64,000 nt of DNA from a bacterium A37T11 (GCA_900109895.1 FOBR01000004.1:228332-292331), one strand, 5' to 3'. Positions 27,964-35,844 are shown, numbered from the stretch's first letter. The notes: a model not told the origin generated them from the sequence alone. Numbers and translations are program-made.

Positions 27964-28262
27964 GATCATATTAGGAACAACATACGGCAAGAACAATAGC
28001 CGAAGAGAAGTTTAATTGGAATATAGGAAGCCATAATCAATAGCTTCTAAAGTTTTTTTTAGAAAAATCACTTGCTTTGTCAATCAATTATCAACTTTAT
28101 GTTACATTTGATGCGGGAAGACGAATATACCCTGATCCTTTTTGTAAGAACAAATGAAGGATTTTTGAGTATTTGAATAGAAAAGAATGAATATTTTAGT
28201 GAAATACATGATTTTACTGTTAGACATTGCTTTAGGGAATGTACTAACGTCTTTATATTTAT
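27964..28262. other. AT-rich intergenic stretch
   Basis: I see no gene here. A short minus-strand reading frame (28080-28274) has no recognisable features. A second promoter-like pair, TTTG at 28076-28079 and TACATTTG at 28103-28110 (23-base gap), could start a transcript about 190 bases before HU and leave room for a small RNA or long leader. Confidence 0.4.
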
Positions 28263-28292
28263 TATATTTGTCATCCTCTAAAGAGGTTACTT
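28263..28292 (+). promoter_or_regulatory. Promoter -7 element and leader hairpin of HU
   Basis: TATATTTG at 28263-28270 matches TAnnTTTG and is followed by a small hairpin CCTCTaaAGAGG (about 28275-28286) in the expected 5' leader. No good -33 TTTG is seen at the right distance. Confidence 0.45.
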
Positions 28293-28307
28293 ACTAATCT
28301 TTTACAA

Positions 28308-28598
28308 ATGAATAAAGCAGATATCATTGCACAGATTGCCGCTGATGCTGGCATTAGCAAGGCACAGGCAGAAAAGGCCGTTAACAGTTTTACTACTACA
28401 GTAACCAAATCGTTAAAAAAAGGAGAGCCTGTTATCCTTGTCGGTTTCGGCAGATTCTCAGTTGTTAAGTATTCAGCTCGAAAAGGTCGTCATCCTGTTA
28501 CAGGCGAACCGTTAAAAATCAAAGCCAAAAAGGTGGCTAAATTTAAAGCCGGCCATTTGCTGACCGACGCTGTGGCTAAGGCCAAAACGTCGAAGTAA
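28308..28598 (+). CDS. HU-family DNA-binding protein
   Basis: This 96-residue protein has the canonical HU pattern: helical dimerisation part MNKADIIAQIAADAGISKAQAEKAVNSF, then VILVGFGRFSVVKYSARKGRHPVTGEPLKIKAKKVAKFKAGHLL, where the beta-arm residues ARKGRHPVTGE bend DNA. It has a short basic C-terminal tail (AKAKTSK). HU compacts the nucleoid and assists replication and recombination. It stands alone with its own promoter and a terminator hairpin nine bases after the stop. Confidence 0.95.
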   Translation: MNKADIIAQIAADAGISKAQAEKAVNSFTTTVTKSLKKGEPVILVGFGRFSVVKYSARKGRHPVTGEPLKIKAKKVAKFKAGHLLTDAVAKAKTSK

Positions 28599-28606
28599 AA
28601 GGAAGG

Positions 28607-28675
28607 AAAAATGGCGCCTGCCAACGTTTCAAGCTATGCCTTTAACGGCTTGGAGAGCTAGCAAGCGCCATTTTT
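28607..28675 (+). terminator. Long-loop hairpin after HU
   Basis: AAAAATGGCGC (28607-28617) pairs perfectly with GCGCCATTTTT (28665-28675). The 47-base loop may fold further (TAGC/GCTA pairs). The five terminal T make it a plausible terminator, though the loop is longer than usual. Confidence 0.6.
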
Positions 28676-29002
28676 ACTGGCTTTTTGACAAATTGAAGGC
28701 CCTTTAATTTGACGGTATTTACATCTCGGTTTTCTGGCTAATAAGCCTAAGCATCAACTCCCCAAAGATGGAGTGGTTGTTAAATTATCCGTAATTCCAT
28801 TGTTGGCTTATAACTACTATAGCCGTAAGCGCCTAATTTTACTTAAGCCAAACATTTAGTAAATACACCTGTTCCTGTATTTGCTAATAAAAACAATCTA
28901 ACAGCCACCCGGCAGGCATTCTTATTAAAAAACCGAGAACCTGGGAGAACACCTGTCTTTTAAAACTAATAAAAGTTTAATCATTAAATTAAAGAAATTA
29001 AC
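28676..29002. other. Intergenic stretch without recognised features
   Basis: No gene, repeat or RNA is recognised in these 327 bases. They separate the HU terminator from the aldo/keto reductase remnant and may themselves be decayed coding sequence. Confidence 0.4.
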
Positions 29003-29279
29003 TTGAAATACAATTTATTGGTTAATACTGGATTACTATTGGACCGCAATAGGTACCCTGCCACAAAATGAAGTAGACGAATTGGTCAAGCTTTCCGCTG
29101 ATGCTGGAATTAATTTTATAGATACAGCAAATGTTTATAGCGAAGGGCTTAGTGAGCAGATCCTGGCCAAGTTCGTATCGCTACAAGCATATTATACCAT
29201 TGAGGGACGCGATCTTGAACGAGGACCAGATTAGCAAACTGACTCCGCCAACCCGAAAAATACTGACTAAAAATTCACC
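29003..29279 (+). pseudogene. Aldo/keto reductase remnant with internal deletions
   Basis: From TTG 29003 the reading is LKYNLLVNTGLLL, the usual N-terminus of a bacterial aldo/keto reductase. After a jump and a shift of frame near 29041 it reads AIGTLPQNEVDELVKLSADAGINFIDTANVYSEGLSEQ, the early alpha/beta part with the Asp of IDTANVYS. Next follows SLQAYYTIEGRDLER, which in whole proteins lies about 100 residues later, and then, in yet another frame, an EDQISKLT-like end. Three deletions are therefore needed from a protein of about 330 residues. It cannot be functional. It converges with the FMN reductase gene. Confidence 0.75.
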
Positions 29280-29831
29280 TTACAAACTGGGCATCGTCCC
29301 CTTTGTAAGCATTCGGGCCATCATGTTAAACTTATGCAGATAGTTATCGGTAAATTCGCCGGATTCGGTATCATATAAGCCTCCACGCACAATTGGTATG
29401 CTATAAGGCAGCACCCAAGCACGTAATGCTTTGGCCACAGCATCCATAGCGTTAATTCCCTGCATGGCTTGTCCGCCATCTGCCCAGCACACAAGCCCTA
29501 CCACTTTATTGGTTAGATATGGGAGAGATTCTTTAGCACTGATCTCCAGCCAATCCAGGCAGTTCTTCATTGCGCCTGTCATGCTTCCGTGATAAAGTGG
29601 CGTAAGCCAAATATGCACGTCAGCCTCTCTAAACAGTCGATTCATATCCTGAACAGCTGTCGGCACTTCATCTAAAGTATGATCAAACAGTGGAATACCG
29701 GCTTCAGAAAGATTAAAAACGGCAACCTCCGAATCATAACTTTCAGCCGTCTTTTTAAAATATTGCGCTATTTTGTGTGAAGTTGCGTGAATTCGACTTT
29801 CCAGTGCACCATTAAATATAAGAATCTTCAT
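29280..29831 (-). CDS. NADPH-dependent FMN reductase-like flavoprotein
   Basis: The 183-residue flavodoxin-like protein starts MKILIFNGALESRIHATSHKIAQYF, where the loop after strand 1 binds FMN phosphate, and continues DVHIWLTPLYHGSMTGAMKNCLDWLE (flavin-binding second loop) and VGLVCWADGGQAMQGINAM. Members reduce FMN or quinones/azo dyes with NADPH; the real substrate here is unknown. Length is normal and the frame is intact, although its neighbours on both sides are decayed. It follows the truncated SOD gene by 20 bases on the same strand, so both probably share a transcript. Confidence 0.85.
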   Translation of the reverse strand: MKILIFNGALESRIHATSHKIAQYFKKTAESYDSEVAVFNLSEAGIPLFDHTLDEVPTAVQDMNRLFREADVHIWLTPLYHGSMTGAMKNCLDWLEISAKESLPYLTNKVVGLVCWADGGQAMQGINAMDAVAKALRAWVLPYSIPIVRGGLYDTESGEFTDNYLHKFNMMARMLTKGTMPSL

Positions 29832-29851
29832 GTTAACCTTTTCGAGCCTTG

Positions 29852-30133
29852 TTACTTGGCTATTTTGTAATTAGACGCCCCCTTGACCCAATCAATGACG
29901 GAGTGATTATAATGCCCACCACCATTGTTCCGTACGGCAGCAGGGTATTTTGAAATGTTTTCTATAATTTCTTCTATCGTCAGGTGTTCTGCATCGGTAC
30001 CTGCAATAGCCTTTTTAAGCTTATATTCATAAGACTGGTGGTGCTTACCGTGATGAATTTCCATTGTAGCTTTATCAATAGTAGGTTTTAATACATCCGT
30101 GGAGTATGGTATCGCCGGTAATGTAAATGCCAT
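29852..30133 (-). pseudogene. Superoxide dismutase paralogue with in-frame internal deletion
   Basis: The 93-codon frame begins MAFTLPAIPYSTDVLKPTIDKATMEIHHGKHHQSYEY and runs to [10 protein letters not shown], matching the intact SOD at 54233-54841 closely. It then jumps straight to VIDWVKGASNYKIAK, which corresponds to the last 15 residues of SOD ([16 protein letters not shown] in the intact copy). About 108 residues are missing in frame, including the DVWEHAYYL segment with the Asp and His metal ligands. The first two ligands (His27 and the His of YNHS) remain. It cannot be a normal SOD; either it is decaying or the short helical protein has been kept for something else. Confidence 0.85.
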
Positions 30134-30313
30134 CTTGTTTAATATTTAAGGTTAAACTTAAAAATTATTTAATTCATGCCAGCAAAGATTAGCTAACATC
30201 TGCAAATTTATTACTTTTGCCCATATAATAAGTTAAAACTTGTAAAACTAAGTTACCTAGGTTTAAAACGATCCCTTAATTTCACGCGGATTTGACCGTG
30301 TAACCACACGAAA

Positions 30314-30347
30314 TTTGGATGGTTATAACCAATATTTCGTATATTTG
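30314..30347 (+). promoter_or_regulatory. Bacteroidota-type promoter of the SirB1-like gene
   Basis: TTTG at 30314-30317 and TATATTTG at 30340-30347 are 22 bases apart, a full match to the -33/-7 consensus. The expected transcript start is about 15 bases before the ATG at 30368. Confidence 0.65.
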
Positions 30348-30367
30348 CCTTACATAACCCACTTGTT

Positions 30368-31228
30368 ATGCTGGATGAAAATGAAGTACAATCCTTAATC
30401 CAATTGCTGGATGACCCGGATGAATCAATCTTTGCCATGGTTGAACAAAAGTTACTGTCTTTGGGCGGTGAAGTAATAGACCATCTCGAATTGGCTTGGG
30501 AACAATCTTTTAACGTTGTTGTACAAACACGTATTGAAAATTTGATACACCAGATCCAGTTTGAACAGGTAATGAATGAATTACAGCTGTGGAAATTGAG
30601 TGGTTCTTTTGATCTATTGCAAGGCCTTATTATTGTCAACAAATACCAGTACCCGGATATGGATGAGCAAAAGGTAATTAATCAGCTTGAAGCCATTAAA
30701 CGGGATGCTTGGATGGATATGATCTACACAATGAGCGCTGTAGAAAAAGTACGGCTGCTCAACCATATTATTTATAATACGCACGGGTTTTCAGGAAATA
30801 CAAGTAATTACCATGATCCGCAAAATTCTTATATAGGCCAAGTACTGGAAACTCGGAAAGGAAATCCGATTATGCTGGCATGTATTTATAGCTTGATAGC
30901 CCAAAAACTAGATATTCCTATATATGGAATTAACTTGCCCAGGCATTTCATATTAGCCTATACAGATGAGCGGGGTGGTGAAGACGAGTCTTCCGTATTA
31001 TTTTATATCAACTCTTTTAATCGTGGACAAATACTCGGCAGGCATGATGTAGTATCCTTTATTAAGCAACTTAATTTGGAACCAAACCCTCAATTTTTGC
31101 TGCCATGCAATCATATGGACATTATAAGCCGTGTATTACGTAATCTCAGCGCCGCCTATACGCAAATGGGGACACAGCAAAAAGCAGAAGAAGTAGACCG
31201 GTTGCTCCAATTACTGGAAAACGAATAA
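30368..31228 (+). CDS. SirB1-like transglutaminase-fold protein
   Basis: The 286-residue cytosolic protein has an N-terminal alpha-helical part and, from about residue 90, a SirB1_N/transglutaminase-core region: LNHIIYNTHGFSGNTSNYHDPQNSYIGQVLETRKGNPIMLACIYSLIAQKL, DIPIYGINLPRHFILAY. The Cys of MLACIYSLIA and the His of LPRHFILAY correspond to the fold's catalytic positions. The C-terminus carries a tetratricopeptide-like helix pair (LRNLSAAYTQMGTQQKAEEVDRLLQL). The biochemical role of SirB1 proteins is unknown. It has its own strong promoter. Confidence 0.82.
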   Translation: MLDENEVQSLIQLLDDPDESIFAMVEQKLLSLGGEVIDHLELAWEQSFNVVVQTRIENLIHQIQFEQVMNELQLWKLSGSFDLLQGLIIVNKYQYPDMDEQKVINQLEAIKRDAWMDMIYTMSAVEKVRLLNHIIYNTHGFSGNTSNYHDPQNSYIGQVLETRKGNPIMLACIYSLIAQKLDIPIYGINLPRHFILAYTDERGGEDESSVLFYINSFNRGQILGRHDVVSFIKQLNLEPNPQFLLPCNHMDIISRVLRNLSAAYTQMGTQQKAEEVDRLLQLLENE

Positions 31229-31239
31229 AATAAGTTTTT

Positions 31240-32334
31240 TTATTGCACCTCCATATTCAATCCAGCCCTTGCATCAAGCGAAAGGGCGTAAGGGGTTTGA
31301 TTTTGGCCAAACTCATAGCTAATTTCAGGAGCAGTGGTACCATTGGCCGAAAGTGGAAAACGCATCAGCATCCGGTTTCCTGTTTGGGTACTAGCATCAA
31401 ACCCATCAATAACATATAAAAGGTTCTTACCATCACGGTCATCAATAGCCACATCCATTAGTCTTGGCTGGCTATTACCTTTTATATTTAGGGTACGTGT
31501 AGGTGAAACAGTACCACCTCCATCAATAACAGTGCTGGCATTTTCAAAAACATAAACATTGCCATTATCATAATCGGTTACAGCCAATACGTCCAATTTA
31601 GAAGAATAGGTCATTCCGCGTAACCGTAAGGCGCCTGAAATCGTGACGACCTTATTAGGCACGATTACCCCCGTCTTTTTGGTTGATATGCTATCAATTC
31701 GGATAATTTGCTTGGTGCTAGACAGCGATACCAACAATTCATTATGGCCAGGAATTAAGGCTAATCCCCAAGGCTGTGCACTTATCCGCAAATGTTGGTG
31801 TGCAGCTTTTTTTTGAGTACTATTGAGATTTAAGGGTGTAGAATAAACATGAATATACCCTATATTATCGTTTATTGAATCTTTTGACGCTACATATAAG
31901 CAGGTTGTTGCGTAATCAAATGTTAAGTGCCTTACATCACGCAATAAGGTATCTGCAAACGTACTTCTTGACCCAATAGATCCATTAGCACTAACAGAAT
32001 AAAGGTATATATTATTAAAATTACCTTGATTCTGGGCTATATTACCCTGAAATATAACCCCTGTGTTCGGATCAAAATGAATTCCCCGCCCACCAGTAAC
32101 AGGCGATTTAAAGGTTATTGTATCAGGCTGGCCAAATGTATCCAAATCTGCTTTCGGAAATACAATTACAGCTTTAAACGGATTCAGATCGGGATCTGTC
32201 TGTATATCGGAGAACGACACATATAATCGAGATATTGGTGTAGAAGGATAGGTGGGTTCGTCGTCATTCCTTTTGCAAGACCAAATAACGAAAACTGATA
32301 ATACTACCGAAGCCCAAAAAATAGATTTCTTCAT
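31240..32334 (-). CDS. Beta-propeller lipoprotein of unknown function
   Basis: The frame reaches 32385, but only ATG 32334 gives a proper start (MKKSIFWASVVLSVFVIWSC), a lipoprotein signal with Cys18; the longer form would run over the promoter. The remaining ~345 residues look like a six- or seven-bladed propeller of the NHL/SMP-30-like kind (FDPNTGVIFQGNIAQNQGN, FDYATTCLYVASKDSIND, LALIPGHNELLVSLSSTKQIIRI, MDVAIDDRDGKNLLYVID). No enzyme residues can be assigned. It is divergent from OxyR and shares its 78-base promoter region. Confidence 0.75.
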   Translation of the reverse strand: MKKSIFWASVVLSVFVIWSCKRNDDEPTYPSTPISRLYVSFSDIQTDPDLNPFKAVIVFPKADLDTFGQPDTITFKSPVTGGRGIHFDPNTGVIFQGNIAQNQGNFNNIYLYSVSANGSIGSRSTFADTLLRDVRHLTFDYATTCLYVASKDSINDNIGYIHVYSTPLNLNSTQKKAAHQHLRISAQPWGLALIPGHNELLVSLSSTKQIIRIDSISTKKTGVIVPNKVVTISGALRLRGMTYSSKLDVLAVTDYDNGNVYVFENASTVIDGGGTVSPTRTLNIKGNSQPRLMDVAIDDRDGKNLLYVIDGFDASTQTGNRMLMRFPLSANGTTAPEISYEFGQNQTPYALSLDARAGLNMEVQ

Positions 32335-32352
32335 AACCCTAAACCTGTTACG

Positions 32353-32393
32353 CAAAGGTACACGAAAAAGCACAATATATCTCATTATCTTTG
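32353..32393. promoter_or_regulatory. Divergent promoters between lipoprotein gene and oxyR
   Basis: Plus-strand TATCTTTG (32386-32393) lies 19 bases before the oxyR ATG. Minus-strand TACCTTTG (32360-32353) lies 18 bases before the lipoprotein ATG. Both match TAnnTTTG; -33 boxes are weak. The two promoters are close enough for OxyR to control both. Confidence 0.55.
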
Positions 32394-32412
32394 CATAGTT
32401 AAAATTGATAAG

Positions 32413-33351
32413 ATGACTTTAACACAATTGGAATATATTATAGCAGTTGACACATATAGAAGTTTTGTAGCTGCAGCTGATAAATGTTTTGTCACCCAAC
32501 CTACCTTAAGTATGCAGGTGCAGAAACTTGAAGAAAATTTAGGAGTTCGTTTATTTGACCGAAGCAAACAACCGGTAGTACCTACCGAAATTGGCCAAGA
32601 GGTAATTCGCCAAGCTCGAATTACCTTACGAGAAAGCCAAAAGATCAAAGAGCTCATCTCAGACACTAAGGACGAATTAATCGGCGAATTCCGAATAGGC
32701 GTTATCCCGACCGTTGCACCGTATTTACTCCCCGGTTTTTTGGGTAGCTTTATGAATCGATATCCAGCATTACAACTGCATATTTGGGAATACACCACCG
32801 ATAAGATCATCCGTGATATCAAAGCCGGACAACTAGATTGCGGCATATTGTCAACCCCCTCCAATGAACTTTATTTACTGGAAAGACCCCTTTATTATGA
32901 AACGTTTGTAGCCTATCTTTCAAAAGAAAGCAGCCTACAAAGTAAGAATAGCGTTGATGCCAATGATATCCTTACTGAAAAGTTATGGTTGCTTAATGAA
33001 GGGCACTGCATGCGTGATCAGGTTTTGAACATATGTCAACGCAAACGAAGCTTGCATCCTAAAGATGCATTCGAATATAATACAGGAAGCGTCGAAACGC
33101 TAAAACGAATGGTGGATGCCAACGCAGGCGTAACTATATTACCTGAGCTAAGCATTAGCGAATTTTCTTCCACTGAACTTGATAATGTCCGTTATTTCAG
33201 ATCACCAGAACCAGTGCGCGAGATTAGTTTGGTTATGCTTCCCGATTTTCTAAAGCGTAAAGCCATCGATGCCCTGGAAAAGGAAATTTTGCAGTTCATT
33301 CCGAAACGCTTTAAAGAAAAAAAGAAAAAGGAGATTATGCCAATTAACTAG
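32413..33351 (+). CDS. oxyR: Hydrogen-peroxide-sensing LysR-type regulator OxyR
   Basis: The 312-residue regulator has the LysR winged helix-turn-helix at 1-60 (MTLTQLEYIIAVDTYRSFVAAADKCFVTQPTLSMQVQKLEENLGVRLF) and a ligand-fold domain at about 90-300. The redox pair is exactly placed: Cys199 and Cys208 in EGHCMRDQVLNIC, the same spacing and even numbering as in the Escherichia coli protein, with GSVETLKRMV following. Peroxide forms a disulfide between them and switches the protein to an activator. It is divergent from a propeller lipoprotein. Peroxide-defence genes in the window (SOD, MsrA) lie elsewhere, so its regulon cannot be read from context. Confidence 0.93.
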   Translation: MTLTQLEYIIAVDTYRSFVAAADKCFVTQPTLSMQVQKLEENLGVRLFDRSKQPVVPTEIGQEVIRQARITLRESQKIKELISDTKDELIGEFRIGVIPTVAPYLLPGFLGSFMNRYPALQLHIWEYTTDKIIRDIKAGQLDCGILSTPSNELYLLERPLYYETFVAYLSKESSLQSKNSVDANDILTEKLWLLNEGHCMRDQVLNICQRKRSLHPKDAFEYNTGSVETLKRMVDANAGVTILPELSISEFSSTELDNVRYFRSPEPVREISLVMLPDFLKRKAIDALEKEILQFIPKRFKEKKKKEIMPIN

Positions 33352-33390
33352 TTTTCACAATTAATCATTACAAATCTGCTTTGCTACATA

Positions 33391-34086
33391 CTATAATTGA
33401 TTACGGGTTATTTTACCCTTAATAATATATAGCTTCTTAACAGCATCTTTAGTAATGACCGTATCCCCCTTAAATTCCGGATTTGAAGCACGCAGTACTA
33501 GCTTTTCCGGATCCTTGTGTTCAAAAAGTAATTTGACAGTAACCATATTATTAGCCCGCTCATCGGCAATAATTAAATAAGCCTCACCCCACTGAATCAC
33601 TTCAGGGTTGGCCACCTCCTTTACCGCAATCAAATCACCATTGACAAATTTTGGAAACATACTATCCCCATAAACCGGCAAATAAGCGTTACAATCATTA
33701 AACGGACGGAAATTAATATAGTATTCAGGGTTTTCTTTCCATTGATCCGTCGCTTCGGCCATATCCGTGAGGCTAACATTGTAAAATGGCACCTCTTCGC
33801 CTTCAACCGGCTCCTGATAAGAAAGATCTCCCTTACGGTATGCCCTTGATGAGGTAAACTTGTCACCCTTTCCGGTAGCTAAAAATTCTTTGCTGATGTG
33901 ATGATAGGAAATCACATCTTTAAATAAGCGTTTCCCTATTTTCCTGCGTTCATTTTCAATGGCAGAAAAATTACTGAAATGTGGAGTAATCGGACTGTAG
34001 AACTCTTCCAGGGTCATACCACGGGATTCTCTCGCTTCTTTAAGCCTTGGACCAATTATTTCTAATTGAATATCAACGTTTTTCAT
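33391..34086 (-). CDS. HTH repressor with S24 (LexA/CI-type) peptidase domain
   Basis: The 231-residue protein has an XRE-type helix-turn-helix at about 10-60 (IGPRLKEARESRGMTLEEF... FSNFSAIENERRKIGKRLFKDV) and a C-terminal S24 domain with Ser142 in VYGDSMFPKF and Lys185 in MVTVKLLF, the Ser/Lys dyad of LexA and phage repressors. No Ala-Gly or Cys-Gly cleavage site is evident in the linker, so self-cleavage on DNA damage is possible but unproven. It faces two genes at 34256 and 34918 across a 169-base region holding two symmetric operator-like sites. I infer that it represses them and probably itself. Confidence 0.85.
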   Translation of the reverse strand: MKNVDIQLEIIGPRLKEARESRGMTLEEFYSPITPHFSNFSAIENERRKIGKRLFKDVISYHHISKEFLATGKGDKFTSSRAYRKGDLSYQEPVEGEEVPFYNVSLTDMAEATDQWKENPEYYINFRPFNDCNAYLPVYGDSMFPKFVNGDLIAVKEVANPEVIQWGEAYLIIADERANNMVTVKLLFEHKDPEKLVLRASNPEFKGDTVITKDAVKKLYIIKGKITRNQL

Positions 34087-34106
34087 AAAAATACTAAATT
34101 TTTAAA

Positions 34107-34161
34107 CAAAAATAGTTGCCTTTACAATCAAATGATTGTATATTTGCTTAATCATTTGATT
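34107..34161. promoter_or_regulatory. Operator pair overlapping a divergent promoter
   Basis: Site 1, CAATCAAATGATTG (34125-34138), and site 2, AATCATTTGATT (34150-34161), are each palindromes of AATCA-TGATT with a two-base centre, 24 bases centre to centre. The plus-strand promoter for the gene at 34256 is TTG 34116-34118, 20 bases, TATATTTG 34139-34146; site 1 lies between its -33 and -7 boxes and site 2 covers the start point. On the minus strand TATTTTTG (34114-34107) could serve the repressor gene. Confidence 0.65.
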
Positions 34162-34255
34162 TAAAAGATAATCTTATGATTAATGGCAATAACGAAATTA
34201 TAAATTAAATCTGATATACAAAAAAAAATTAAAATTTTTCACCAAAAGACAATAT

Positions 34256-34870
34256 ATGAGACCCGTAATTAACCGAATTCGCGAAAATCGGCCCTGCCGA
34301 TTAAATGATCAGGAATTATCCAAACCATCACTGGTATTTGAAAATTTCTTCAAATCCGGTGATCCAAACTATTGGAAACATACACTATGGGGATGGTTAA
34401 GTTCGCAACTTACAGATGGCTTTATAATGCCACAGCTATTTGTAACAGACAAAATGGCGCCATTTCCACAGGCGCATTACCAACTAGCCAGAATGGTGGA
34501 AGCCGCTTGGGTAAAGCAAAATGAGCAAGCTATACATCGTTTGCGATTTAATGGAGAAGAAATAAAGCGGCTTATGTCTGCAACAATCCAATTACAGTCT
34601 AAACCAAAGTTTTATGAGGTCAATGAAAAGCTTTACACATTTTATTTTCTTAATGTTGATGAACGCCGAATCCCCGATCTGGTGCTTCAAAACACTTTTT
34701 TAATATATGACCTCTATGACTGGCAAACTATACTGGAAGAATGGTTGGTCTATGGCAGGCTAAATTTCATTCAGGCTGCCTATACAAATAAGTCTGTAAT
34801 CTTATACGTTTATGTCCAGTTAAATAAACTGGTAGAAGCGGTATTTCTATTACACCATTCATCAAAATAA
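34256..34870 (+). CDS. Unknown protein in repressor-controlled module
   Basis: I do not recognise this 204-residue protein. It has no signal peptide or membrane segment. It starts basic (MRPVINRIRENRPCRL), then has an aromatic-rich stretch around GDPNYWKHTLWGWLSSQL, a helical middle (YQLARMVEAAWVKQNEQAIHRL, EEIKRLMSAT) and a C-terminal half of predicted mixed helix with many Tyr, Trp and Leu residues. The first gene after the operator pair, it is followed 47 bases later by the MNT-HEPN-like gene on the same strand. The frame is intact and codon use looks like the neighbours, so it is probably real. Possible roles include partner of the HEPN protein. Confidence 0.6.
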   Translation: MRPVINRIRENRPCRLNDQELSKPSLVFENFFKSGDPNYWKHTLWGWLSSQLTDGFIMPQLFVTDKMAPFPQAHYQLARMVEAAWVKQNEQAIHRLRFNGEEIKRLMSATIQLQSKPKFYEVNEKLYTFYFLNVDERRIPDLVLQNTFLIYDLYDWQTILEEWLVYGRLNFIQAAYTNKSVILYVYVQLNKLVEAVFLLHHSSK

Positions 34871-34917
34871 TTTCATTCAATGTTTTATTTACTACTAATT
34901 TTTATTATCAATTAACA

Positions 34918-35826
34918 ATGGACAAAGCAACAAAAAGCGCCTCTATGGTTAGAGAAACCACTTCGGCCGATCCCAAAAACGAACAACTTCATTTGATCAA
35001 TATTCGCCTTACTAATGCTTTTCATTTAGATAAGCTCATCTGCATCAGCAGTCAGTTAAAACATGTTAAAACCAGCAGCTGTTTTACTCCAGGCCCATCC
35101 GGTGTCAGTATTAAAGAACAAAACAGCTATTGCTTTTTATTAATTCCTTCAGCTGAGGAAAAGACCTCTAACCTTCATATACAGCAGAGAACCGAGGAAA
35201 TTTGTAAAGACATAGCTATCGTAACGGTATTGGTGCATTCTATAGACGAGGTAAATCAGGCCCTGCAGAACGGCAGTTCTTTTTTTACCAGCATCTATCA
35301 AAAAGGTATATTGTTATACGACCACGCTGAACAAAATTTTGTTGAGCCTGGTGAAGGACAATCCATCAGCAAACGCATCCAAAAGAGAGAGCGCTACTGG
35401 GAAAAATTTCATCAGTTATCTATACAATTCGCAATGGGAGCTCGTTTTTATGCTGAAAAGGAGCTCAACACTCTTGCGGTATTTATGCTGCATCAAGCCG
35501 TGCAACATAGCTATTCAGGTACCCTTAAAGTAATGACGGGTTATAAAAGCAATAGCAACAGCCTTACCCGCCTGGTCCGGTTGATAGAAACTGCCCTACC
35601 AGATTCAACGTTTGTCTTATCGCGACAAACCGCTGAAGAAAACCGGTTAACGAACTTACTCTTAAAGGGATTTAGTGATGCAAGATATCTGGATAAATTT
35701 ACCGTTTCCCAAGAAGAAATCCAGAAATTACTTAACCGTGTCAGCCACATAATCCAAGAAGCAAACAGCAGCTGCCAAGATCATCTCAAACAATTGAAAG
35801 AAGGGAAGATTCCTTACAAAAAATAA
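34918..35826 (+). CDS. Degenerate nucleotidyltransferase (MNT)-HEPN fusion-like protein
   Basis: Of 302 residues, about 25-145 resemble the end of a minimal nucleotidyltransferase: SYCFLLIPSAEEKTSNLHIQQRTEEICKDIAIVTVLVHSIDEV...FFTSIYQKGILLYD. The active-site GSxxxG and DxD residues are not seen, so this half looks inactive. Residues about 160-290 are a HEPN domain (SIQFAMGARFYAEKELNTLAVFMLHQAVQHSYSGTL, SNSLTRLVRLIE). The RNase-type Rx4-6H motif is not at its usual place; one R-x5-H match (RYWEKFH) precedes the first helix. Bacteroidota carry many such fused proteins of unknown role; HEPN-MNT pairs elsewhere are toxin-antitoxin systems. Confidence 0.75.
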   Translation: MDKATKSASMVRETTSADPKNEQLHLINIRLTNAFHLDKLICISSQLKHVKTSSCFTPGPSGVSIKEQNSYCFLLIPSAEEKTSNLHIQQRTEEICKDIAIVTVLVHSIDEVNQALQNGSSFFTSIYQKGILLYDHAEQNFVEPGEGQSISKRIQKRERYWEKFHQLSIQFAMGARFYAEKELNTLAVFMLHQAVQHSYSGTLKVMTGYKSNSNSLTRLVRLIETALPDSTFVLSRQTAEENRLTNLLLKGFSDARYLDKFTVSQEEIQKLLNRVSHIIQEANSSCQDHLKQLKEGKIPYKK

Positions 35827-35844
35827 TCAGGATACAATCGGTTT

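Noticed and set aside
28080..28274. 64-codon minus-strand frame upstream of HU
   Set aside because: Low-complexity AT-rich sequence lying over the likely HU promoter; no support as a gene.
33391..34086. S24 repressor as evidence of a prophage
   Set aside because: No integrase, structural, lysis or replication genes lie nearby; neighbours are chromosomal housekeeping genes.
34918..35826. Calling the MNT-HEPN-like gene a proven toxin-antitoxin toxin
   Set aside because: The nucleotidyltransferase active-site residues are missing and the only R-x5-H match lies before the HEPN helices, not at the usual RNase site. Context supports a regulated module but not a toxin activity.
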